5,006 nt of DNA from CAIKLP01 sp039798705 (GCA_039798705.1 JBDKFN010000094.1:1-5006), one strand, 5' to 3'; positions 1-4,758 are shown, counted from the first letter of the stretch. Numbers and translations are program-made. The notes: generated by a model not told the origin, from the letters alone.

Positions 1-1059
1 GATTATACTATCAATCCTCCTTCATACATCTTACAAAACAACAACACGACTGTTTATGATTCGGTAACAACTTTAATGTGGCAGCGAGGTGATGGGGGAG
101 AAATGACATTTGCTAATGCTCAAACTTATTGTGATACATTAACACTTGGAGGTTTCACCGATTGGCGATTACCGAGCTGTCATGAATTGTTTAGCATCTT
201 TAATCATGATAAACCTAATCCCGCAATCGATACTAACTACTTTGGATATACGCTTGCTGAATATTGGTGGAGTTATGAATTACAATATAACGATCCTAAT
301 AAAGTTTGGGTAACGAACGCCGGTGGTGGTGTCGGTAATCATCCGAAAACTGAAACGCTGAGTGCAGGAGGAAACAAACGATTTCATGTAAGAGCAGTGC
401 GCGATGTAATTCCTCCACCAACAATCAATCCTCGCTTCGTAAATAATAATGACGGAACCACAACAGATTTATTAACGGGCTTAGTATGGCAACAAATACC
501 AACCGCTGATTCTATCACATGGGAAAATGCTTTGTTGTTTGCAGATACTTCAACTACTGCAACCTATGGCGATTGGCGATTACCCAACATTAAAGAAATA
601 CAATCTATCACAAGCGCGTCTATCGGACAACCAGCAACGCCATCAACATTTTTTCCAGGGTTACTCTCTTTAAAATATTGGTCGTCGACATCCATGCCTA
701 ACTTCACACAAAAGGCTTGGTATCTCGACAATAAATTTGGTATCACAACATACCTTGATAAAATCAATAAAGCGTATGCGGTGTGTGTTAGAGGCGGACA
801 AACAACTACTGGATTGTCAAATATTAATTCAGAAGAATTGTTTTCGGTTTATCCAAATCCAGGAAATGGCGTGCTAACTATCAATTCAAAAAATGTGATT
901 GATCAATTAATCATCATGAATGATAAAGGACAAATCATGGATCGTATTTTTCCTAATGCTTCTACTATAAATTATTCGATTGATCAAAGTGGAATTTACT
1001 TTATCAAGATTCTATCCAAGCAAAAGGCAAGCACTCAAAAAGTAATTATCGCAAAGTAA
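1..1059 (+). CDS. Secreted protein with two DUF1566 (Lcl_C-like) repeats and T9SS type A sorting domain, 5'-truncated
   Basis: The reading frame is open from the first base, so the window edge cuts the gene. The ATG at 76 is an internal methionine within a repeat (TLMWQRGDGG), not a start. Two DUF1566-type units are visible. Each has a W-Q motif, an A-rich helix, a DWRLP signature (nt 160-174 and 571-585), a YW(W/S)S segment and a closing VRAVR or VCVRGG strand. From about nt 835 the C-terminus is a type A T9SS sorting domain: it opens with YPNPGNG (nt 850-870) and ends KVIIAK. Family knowledge says such tails send proteins through the outer membrane for release or anchoring. DUF1566 occurs in surface and lectin-like proteins, and the actual ligand is unknown. 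The stop TAA abuts the stop of the convergent fhs gene. The domain calls are firm; the biological role is not known. Confidence 0.9.
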   Translation, partial: DYTINPPSYILQNNNTTVYDSVTTLMWQRGDGGEMTFANAQTYCDTLTLGGFTDWRLPSCHELFSIFNHDKPNPAIDTNYFGYTLAEYWWSYELQYNDPNKVWVTNAGGGVGNHPKTETLSAGGNKRFHVRAVRDVIPPPTINPRFVNNNDGTTTDLLTGLVWQQIPTADSITWENALLFADTSTTATYGDWRLPNIKEIQSITSASIGQPATPSTFFPGLLSLKYWSSTSMPNFTQKAWYLDNKFGITTYLDKINKAYAVCVRGGQTTTGLSNINSEELFSVYPNPGNGVLTINSKNVIDQLIIMNDKGQIMDRIFPNASTINYSIDQSGIYFIKILSKQKASTQKVIIAK

Positions 1060-1080
1060 TTACGACAATCCCGTAATTAC
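1056..1080. repeat. Paired GTAATTAC palindromes at the convergent gene ends, possible weak bidirectional hairpin
   Basis: The 8-base self-complementary word GTAATTAC occurs at 1056-1063 and 1073-1080, and GTAATTAT lies just upstream at 1042-1049. The two perfect copies can pair with each other as an 8-bp stem with a 9-base loop. This hairpin would sit on both transcripts, because the stop codons of the two convergent genes fall inside the first copy. The stem is AT-rich and has no U tract, so a role as terminator is only a guess. No other terminator candidate was found between the genes. Confidence 0.25.
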
Positions 1081-2739
1081 ACCATTCTTATCAATATCCA
1101 TATGCTCAGAAGCAGGAGTTGCTGGCAAGCCTGGCATACGCATAATCTCTCCTAAAATAGGAATGATAAATCCTGCACCCGCTGCGTATTCAAATTCACG
1201 AACGGTAATTGTAAAGTTTGTCGGTCGACCTATTTTCTTTTCATCATCTGAAAACGACTTCTGTGTTTTAGCCATGCAAACCGGTAATTTATCGAAACCT
1301 AATTCTTTAATCGATTTTAATTGCGACTTCGCCGTTGACGTATATTCAACGCCGTTAGCTCCATAAATTTCAGTCGCAATAGTTTTGATTTTATCTTCTA
1401 CTGAAATATTCCAGTCGTATAAAGGTTTGAAGTTGTTTTTACCTGATTCAATTTCACTAACTACTACTTCTGCTAGTGCTTTGGTTCCTTCTCCACCCTT
1501 CACGAATCCTTGTGAAACAACCGCTTTTACTCCGTGCTTCGCACAAGCTTCAATTACAAAATCGATTTCTTCTTGTGTATCGCTTACAAAATTGTTGATT
1601 GCAACTACCGGAGTAATTCCGAACTTCTTACAGTTCTCAATATGCTTCTCTAAATTTTCAAATCCTTTTTGAACACGCTCTATGCTTGCAGTGTTATACT
1701 CTTCTTTTTTCGCTCCTCCATGATGACGAAGCGCACGAATGGTAGCTACCAACACAATTGTTTCTGGTTTCAGATTTCCATAGCCACATTTAATGTCCAT
1801 AAATTTCTCTGCACCTAAATCAGCACCGAAACCTGCTTCTGTTACTACGTAGTCGCCTAACGTTAGTCCCATCTTCGTTGCAAGAATTGTATTTGTTCCT
1901 TGTGCAATATTTGCAAATGGTCCTCCGTGCAGAATAGCAGGATTACCCTCTAATGTTTGAACTAAATTTGGCTTGATAGCATCCTTTAATAAAATCGCCA
2001 TCGCTCCTTGTGCATTTAACTCACGAGCGAAAACTGGTTTTTTATCAAACGTATATCCAACGAAAATAGAACCTAATCGATTTTTCAAATCTTCAACGTC
2101 CTTTGACATACAAAGGATGGCCATAATTTCAGAAGCAGCAGTAATATTAAATCCGTCTTCACGCGGAATTCCATTTGCTGTTCCACCAATACCAATTACG
2201 ATATGACGCAATGCACGATCATTCATATCCATCACACGCTTCCAAAATACGGTACGCGGATCAATATTTAACGAGCGTGTTTTACTTTGAATATTATTAT
2301 CAATGATGGCTGCTAATAAATTATTTGCTTTTTCAATCGCAGAAAAATCACCGGTGAAATGTAAGTTGATATCTTCCATCGGAATCACCTGCGAATATCC
2401 TCCACCTGCTGCACCACCTTTAATTCCGAATACGGGTCCGAGTGAGGGCTCACGCAATACCACAATCGACTTCTTGCCAATCTTATTAAGTCCTTCATTA
2501 AGTCCGATAGAAACAGTAGTCTTGCCTTCACCTGCTGGCGTTGGATTAATCGCAGAAACTAAAATCAGTTTGCTCTTCTTTACTTTCTCCTCATCAATCA
2601 AATGTAATGGAAGTTTTGCTTTATACTTTCCATAAAACTCCAGCTCATCAGCATCAATACCAATTTTAGCTGCTATGTCTTTTATGTGTTGGATATTTGC
2701 GCTTTGCGCGATTTCTAAATCAGAAGGGAAATTAGCCAC
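1060..2739 (-). CDS. fhs: Formate--tetrahydrofolate ligase (10-formyl-THF synthetase)
   Basis: This cytoplasmic enzyme of one-carbon metabolism makes 10-formyl-THF from formate, ATP and THF, feeding purine synthesis and the folate C1 pool. The 559-residue length is full for the family. Visible motifs are the P-loop PTPAGEGKTT (residues 66-75), signature 1 GIKGGAAGGGY (105-115), MEDINLHFTGDF (121-132), HGGPFANIAQGTNT (271-284), TEAGFGADLGAEKF (300-313) and signature 2 VATIRALRHHGG (331-342). No key residue appears lost and no frameshift is seen. The start is GTG at 2739-2737: an in-frame TAA lies three codons upstream and the next methionine is residue 121, so no other start fits. There is no Shine-Dalgarno, as is usual in Bacteroidota; the leader is A-rich. 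The gene converges on the T9SS-tailed gene with touching stop codons. Upstream lies the accessory cassette-like region. Confidence 0.97.
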   Translation of the reverse strand: MANFPSDLEIAQSANIQHIKDIAAKIGIDADELEFYGKYKAKLPLHLIDEEKVKKSKLILVSAINPTPAGEGKTTVSIGLNEGLNKIGKKSIVVLREPSLGPVFGIKGGAAGGGYSQVIPMEDINLHFTGDFSAIEKANNLLAAIIDNNIQSKTRSLNIDPRTVFWKRVMDMNDRALRHIVIGIGGTANGIPREDGFNITAASEIMAILCMSKDVEDLKNRLGSIFVGYTFDKKPVFARELNAQGAMAILLKDAIKPNLVQTLEGNPAILHGGPFANIAQGTNTILATKMGLTLGDYVVTEAGFGADLGAEKFMDIKCGYGNLKPETIVLVATIRALRHHGGAKKEEYNTASIERVQKGFENLEKHIENCKKFGITPVVAINNFVSDTQEEIDFVIEACAKHGVKAVVSQGFVKGGEGTKALAEVVVSEIESGKNNFKPLYDWNISVEDKIKTIATEIYGANGVEYTSTAKSQLKSIKELGFDKLPVCMAKTQKSFSDDEKKIGRPTNFTITVREFEYAAGAGFIIPILGEIMRMPGLPATPASEHMDIDKNGVITGLS

Positions 2740-2760
2740 GTTGTTTTATTTTTTGTAGCT

Positions 2761-2793
2761 CAAATGTATTAAATAAATCTCAAGATTTTGAAA
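2761..2793 (-). promoter_or_regulatory. Candidate fhs promoter (TACATTTG -7 box)
   Basis: On the minus strand, TACATTTG (2768-2761) matches the Bacteroidota -7 consensus TAnnTTTG exactly. A poor -33 candidate, TTTC (2793-2790), lies 21 bases upstream. Transcription would begin near 2754 and give a leader of about 15 bases before the GTG start. The -7 box sits directly after the end of DnaE-like fragment A, outside the repeated sequence, so it is probably the native fhs promoter. Confidence 0.5.
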
Positions 2794-2904
2794 GATCATC
2801 TCTCCCCATCGTCGCCAGTTTTTCCATACACGAAACCGTTATACTGCAAAAGCCAAATTCGATATCTGCTCTTCTTGTTATCAGATAAATTTTTCTTTTT
2901 CTAA
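2780..2904 (-). pseudogene. DnaE-tail remnant, fragment A (resembles C-terminus of Bacteroidota DNA polymerase III alpha)
   Basis: Read on the minus strand, this encodes about 40 residues ending at TGA (2782-2780). They include IYLIT, EFGFCSITVS and MEKLAT, followed by GRDDLS. The stretch aligns without gaps to fragment B at 4478-4602 (offset 1698). I count 21 differences in 125 bases, about 83% identity, and the stop codons align (TGA against TAA). There is no start codon and nothing upstream of the box at 2905. Glycine codons of B (GGA) have become AAA here, as in a decaying copy. The link to DnaE rests mainly on the longer copy B, where a DTTHFP...YPFRGRG segment precedes the shared part; I made it from memory of the family. 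The fragment lies between site 1 and fhs, in the fhs orientation. Confidence 0.6.
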
Positions 2905-3073
2905 CGGTTTCAAGCTAAATTCCCGTTTGGAGTTTGAAACTTTGTCTACCGAAATGTTAGTTTAAAGATACAATGTTGCTATGCAATTGCAAAGCAAAAA
3001 TTAAAAAATTGTCTACCGCTTTTGCAAAAGCCGAAGCCGAATGCCCAAATGGGATTTAGGTTGTGTTACCAGC
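2901..3073 (-). repeat. Site 1: long attC-like intergenic element (copy of site 2)
   Basis: On the minus strand it begins GCTGGTAACACAACC, just past the stop of the small exported gene, and ends AAACCGTTAG at fragment A. Its distal half matches site 2 closely: both have GCATAG, GTATCTTTA, TTTCGGTAGAC and AAACCGTTA in the same order and at similar spacing. The proximal part carries short hairpins (CCCATTTGGG; the palindrome GCTTTTGCAAAAGC at 3018-3031). CGGTAGACAA occurs twice, at 2951-2942 and 3018-3009. The ends resemble inverse-core and core boxes of an integron attC site (-AAC ... GTT-), but at about 165 bp it is longer than typical attC sites and its boxes fit RYYYAAC/GTTRRRY only partly. 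Confidence 0.6.
2963..2993 (-). promoter_or_regulatory. Site 1 promoter, directed towards fragment A and fhs
   Basis: On the minus strand TTTG (2993-2990) is followed after exactly 19 bases by TATCTTTA (2970-2963). This fits the Bacteroidota -33/-7 layout with one mismatch, the final G. The same pair with the same 19-base spacing occurs in site 2. Transcription from here would cross fragment A and could read into fhs, giving that gene a second promoter. Confidence 0.5.
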
Positions 3074-3077
3074 AGTT
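3065..3077. repeat. Left arm of gene-specific inverted repeat around the small exported gene
   Basis: GTTACCAGCAGTT reads as the reverse complement of 3682-3694 at 12 of 13 positions. It overlaps the first two bases of the gene's stop codon (TAA on the minus strand at 3078-3076). It corresponds to the inverse-core end (…GGTAAC) of the cassette. Confidence 0.75.
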
Positions 3078-3681
3078 ATTCTTTCGTCCATTGCATAAAT
3101 ATTTCTACAATGTTTGCGAAATTTCTTAGCTCATATACTTGAGGATAAAAGTCTGCATAGCTGTCGGGATTGCAATAACTATATCGTCTGAAATATTCCC
3201 CAACCTTGAATTCAATATAATAGCAAGTCCCATCGCAAACCGACATTCCAGAACCAATGAAGTCATTTGTCTCAGGATTGTATTCATATTTTTCTGTTAT
3301 TAAACTGCCTTGGTCGGGCAATGAGAATATATTATTTAATACAAGTCGATAAAGAATAGTATCAATAGGCGTTTTGGATTTAATATTTTTCGTTAACAAA
3401 ATATTGGTGTCTGGGGTGTAATAATAATATTTCGCACTCCACTTTTTGTCATAGGTCAAGACTGTATAGTTCGTATAATTGAATGATGGTGATGTAACAA
3501 AACGGATTTCAATTTTATAATTCGATTTCAAAATGGAGGTCAATGCATTCCGATAGTTGTTACTTTTAAAAGTTGTAGTATCAGAAATAACATTACCGAC
3601 AAATATTGTCTTGTTCTTTGTCTGACCGTTAATTAGCGAAACAGAAAGAATAAATATTGTTGTTATGATTAGTCCTTTCAT
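3076..3681 (-). CDS. Small exported protein of unknown function (201 aa)
   Basis: I do not recognise the family. The start chosen is the ATG at 3681-3679, which opens an ideal signal peptide: MKGLIITTIFILSVSLINGQ, with a short basic N-region, a hydrophobic core and a small/polar cleavage region. No cysteine follows, so export to the periplasm rather than lipidation is likely. The frame stays open 53 codons further upstream, but that extension runs through repeat site 2 and would bury the signal peptide. The mature part is rich in Tyr and Asn. Its C-terminal region has CDGTCYYIEFKVGEYFRRYS and a FYPQVYELRNF segment, with three cysteines (two in CDGTC) that could form a disulphide. The ATG lies only a few bases inside the GTTACC box and the stop overlaps the opposite box, so the gene fills its cassette tightly. 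The likely promoter is in site 2, with a leader of about 60 bases. Confidence 0.8.
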   Translation of the reverse strand: MKGLIITTIFILSVSLINGQTKNKTIFVGNVISDTTTFKSNNYRNALTSILKSNYKIEIRFVTSPSFNYTNYTVLTYDKKWSAKYYYYTPDTNILLTKNIKSKTPIDTILYRLVLNNIFSLPDQGSLITEKYEYNPETNDFIGSGMSVCDGTCYYIEFKVGEYFRRYSYCNPDSYADFYPQVYELRNFANIVEIFMQWTKE

Positions 3682-3694
3682 AATTGCTGGTAAC
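3682..3694. repeat. Right arm of gene-specific inverted repeat around the small exported gene
   Basis: AATTGCTGGTAAC, on the minus strand GTTACCAGCAATT, immediately precedes the ATG. The first ten bases are perfectly complementary to the arm at 3065-3074. In the integron reading this is the core box G|TTACC at the start of the cassette. Confidence 0.75.
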
Positions 3695-3750
3695 GGTTTG
3701 CAGCTAGAACTTGTGCGGTTTTGGAACACTCGTCTACCGAAACGTTTAAA

Positions 3751-3781
3751 TAAAGATACTATGTTTCTATGCATTTGCAAA
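3751..3781 (-). promoter_or_regulatory. Site 2 promoter for the small exported gene
   Basis: On the minus strand TTTG (3781-3778), 19 bases, then TATCTTTA (3758-3751). Spacing and sequence are identical to the pair in site 1, and this is the expected Bacteroidota layout apart from the last base of the -7 box. Transcription would begin near 3745, about 64 bases upstream of the ATG at 3681. Confidence 0.55.
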
Positions 3782-3823
3782 ATGAAAATAAGTTTCGCGG
3801 AGCGACCTTGAATTTGCAAATGC
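3771..3823. repeat. Nested hairpin in site 2
   Basis: GCATTTGCAAA (3771-3781) and TTTGCAAATGC (3813-3823) are perfect 11-bp complements. The 31-base loop contains a second hairpin, TCGC-GGA-GCGA (3795-3805). The stem includes the -33 element of the site 2 promoter. Site 1 keeps a looser version (TTGCAAAGC against GCTTTTGCAA). Confidence 0.7.
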
Positions 3824-3854
3824 TTTGATGTCGCCCGCATAAGTTTTAGGTGCT

Positions 3855-3870
3855 GTTAGTGGCTGGCTAT
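3855..3870. repeat. Left arm of gene-specific inverted repeat around the four-TM gene
   Basis: GTTAGTGGCTGGCTAT is the reverse complement of 4347-4362 at 14 of 16 positions; the nine bases from GTTA on are perfect. It includes all three bases of the minus-strand stop TAG (3869-3867). On the minus strand it reads …GCCACTAAC, the inverse-core end of the cassette. Confidence 0.75.
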
Positions 3871-4328
3871 TTTGTCAAGTCTTGTGTATTAAATAGTGTC
3901 TGCTTTTTGTTTTTATTCCAAAGTCTAACAAATACAATTGTCAGGCCTATTACGGAAACAACAATACCCGCAGTTCGCTCAAAATTCATTACCATAATTG
4001 TTTCGGTGTCTGGATTGTCCCAGCTACCAATACTGTCCGCCCAGTTTTTAAAGTGTAAAGATGTCGAGATAAAAACACACGAAAGAATAATTATACAGTT
4101 TATAATAAATGAGATGTTTGTCTTGTTATGTTTTTTGAAGAGCAAGTAATTTGTCACAACTAAATATAACGGCATGAATATAATTGTGAAAAGTGTTTCC
4201 ATTGTCGTTGCGTCTGTAAAATAGTCCACGCCTTTATACCACATTGGTCTTATTATAAAATGAAACCCAATTGTCGGAAGGTAACTTAGAATAATGACAT
4301 AAATCCAATATTTTAGTTCTTTGTTCAT
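3867..4328 (-). CDS. Four-helix integral membrane protein of unknown function (153 aa)
   Basis: I do not recognise the family. Counting from the ATG at 4328, four hydrophobic segments are visible: about residues 7-28 (YVIILSYLPTIGFHFII), 44-64 (LFTIIFMPLYLVVTNYLLF), 71-90 (ISFIINCIIILSCVFIS) and 117-137 (AGIVVSVIGLTIVFVRLW). A polar, basic tail ends in DLTK. A longer form begins at GTG 4358, ten codons upstream (VASYDNINDK before MNKE). That GTG lies inside the GTTAGTGGC recombination-like box, so I prefer the ATG. Two tiny reading frames precede it: ATG-ACA-ACA-TAA, then ATG-ATA-AAA-TGA, whose stop overlaps the ATG. No strong promoter is evident; a weak TACTTTAG box occurs near 4440. The stop TAG lies in the opposite inverted-repeat arm, so the gene fills its cassette. 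Confidence 0.78.
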   Translation of the reverse strand: MNKELKYWIYVIILSYLPTIGFHFIIRPMWYKGVDYFTDATTMETLFTIIFMPLYLVVTNYLLFKKHNKTNISFIINCIIILSCVFISTSLHFKNWADSIGSWDNPDTETIMVMNFERTAGIVVSVIGLTIVFVRLWNKNKKQTLFNTQDLTK

Positions 4329-4346
4329 TTTATCATTTATGTTGTC

Positions 4347-4362
4347 ATAGCTTGCCACTAAC
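4347..4362. repeat. Right arm of gene-specific inverted repeat around the four-TM gene
   Basis: ATAGCTTGCCACTAAC, on the minus strand GTTAGTGGCAAGCTAT, sits just upstream of the gene. It pairs with 3855-3870 but not with the box of the neighbouring exported gene (GTTACCAGCA). It would be the core box G|TTAGTGG at the start of this cassette. Confidence 0.75.
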
Positions 4363-4413
4363 TACCTTATACACGCTATAAAGCTTCCTTATATTCCGGA
4401 ATTTAGGTGTATT
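4360..4413 (-). repeat. Weak, degenerate attC-like site upstream of the four-TM gene
   Basis: The minus strand reads AATACACCTAAATTCCGG at its start, like the opening of sites 1 and 2 (ACAACCTAAATCCC; AGCACCTAAAAC), and ends AAGGTAGTT at the gene's core box. Inside are the palindrome ATTCCGGAAT (4393-4402, extended by CCT/AGG) and ACAC/GTGT near the ends. The opening box reads GCCAAT rather than -TAAC, and it does not complement the box that begins fragment B. It may be a decayed site. Confidence 0.3.
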
Positions 4414-4444
4414 GGCGAAGTTTTATTTCGTATGTACTAAAGTA

Positions 4445-4458
4445 TATAAATATTTATA
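4445..4458. repeat. 14-bp AT palindrome TATAAATATTTATA
   Basis: A perfect palindrome between fragment B and the four-TM gene, next to a weak -7-like box (TACTTTAG on the minus strand). It could be an operator, but perfect AT palindromes of this size arise easily in AT-rich spacers. Confidence 0.2.
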
Positions 4459-4477
4459 CATTATCGGATTAGTAATC

Positions 4478-4669
4478 TTAAATTCTTGATAAATCATCTC
4501 TCCCCACCGTAGCCAGTTTTTCCATACTCGAAACCGTTATACTGCAAAAGCCGAATTCAACATCAACTCTTCCTGTGATTAGATAAATTCCTCTTCCTCT
4601 AAAGGGATATTTTTTAAGTGTTAACGGGAAGTGAGTGGTATCTACAAAAGCGCCTTCTTCGTTGATAAC
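4478..4669 (-). pseudogene. DnaE-tail remnant, fragment B (resembles C-terminus of Bacteroidota DNA polymerase III alpha)
   Basis: On the minus strand an uninterrupted frame runs from about 4669 to TAA (4480-4478) with no start codon. It reads VINEEGAFVDTTHFP, then YPFRGRGIYLITGR, then EFGFCSITVSSMEKLATVGRDDLSRI. Bacteroidota DNA polymerase III alpha subunits end in a comparable (F/V)DT(T/A)HF...YPF.G.G.YL..G.V...F.F...V..M.KL pattern; I match this from memory, without a search. Some 60 residues are far too few for polymerase activity. The last 125 bases recur as fragment A. The fragment starts at GTTATCAAC, directly after a GCAAACTGTT motif like the end of site 2, so it occupies a cassette position. 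It might still be expressed as a short peptide from an internal start, but nothing supports that. Confidence 0.6.
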
Positions 4670-4722
4670 AGTTTGCGTGTAGTCGCATACCCGAAAGGTT
4701 GTGCTTATGCGCTGTTAGTAGC
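4667..4722 (-). repeat. Site 3: compact attC-like site after the winged-helix gene
   Basis: On the minus strand GCTACTAACAGCG opens the site and CACGCAAACTGTT closes it, 56 bases in all, close to the classical '59-base element' length. AACAG pairs with CTGTT at the ends and CGCATA with TATGCG inside; the 3' arm has extra unpaired bases, as attC sites do. The opening resembles site 2 (CACTAACAGCACC) and the closing GCAAAC-GTTA matches the end of site 2 (GCAAACCGTTA). Boxes depart from strict RYYYAAC/GTTRRRY. Confidence 0.5.
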
Positions 4723-4758
4723 TGGGCAATTTATTTATGTATATTTATATTAAATTAA

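Larger units (their letters stand above)
3691..3863 (-). repeat. Site 2: long attC-like intergenic element
   Basis: On the minus strand it runs from GCCACTAACAGCACC, just past the stop of the four-TM gene, to GCTGCAAACCGTTACC at the start of the exported gene. Within it lie an 11-bp perfect inverted repeat (3771-3781 with 3813-3823), a promoter-like pair and a CGGTAGAC box shared with site 1. The two sites have nearly equal length and the same order of blocks, so they share ancestry. The central hairpin and the AAC...GTT ends suit a folded recombination site, but its length is greater than that of typical integron attC sites. Confidence 0.6.

Noticed and set aside
564..767. Minus-strand 67-codon frame inside the DUF1566 gene
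   Set aside because: It overlaps the second DUF1566 repeat in antisense and shows no recognisable protein features.
1056..1080. Strong rho-independent terminator at the convergent junction
   Set aside because: The stem is AT-rich and no U tract follows on either strand, so only a weak hairpin is listed.
1163..2635. Several plus-strand open frames of 67-110 codons within fhs
   Set aside because: They are antisense shadows of a full-length, well-conserved gene.
3682..3840. 53-codon upstream extension of the small exported protein, starting at 3840
   Set aside because: It translates repeat site 2, including promoter and core box, and would place the clear signal peptide in the middle of the protein.
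2901..3863. CRISPR array
   Set aside because: The repeats are about 165 bp, only two copies are present, they diverge internally, and protein-coding genes lie between them.
3850..4149. Plus-strand open frame of 99 codons opposite the four-TM gene
   Set aside because: It is a shadow of the minus-strand gene, starts in the recombination-like box and has no independent support.
2780..4602. The 125-bp direct repeats as ends of a composite transposon or insertion sequence
   Set aside because: No transposase or terminal inverted repeats accompany them. They encode the end of a protein including its stop codon, and only one of the two is longer, which suits duplicated coding fragments better.
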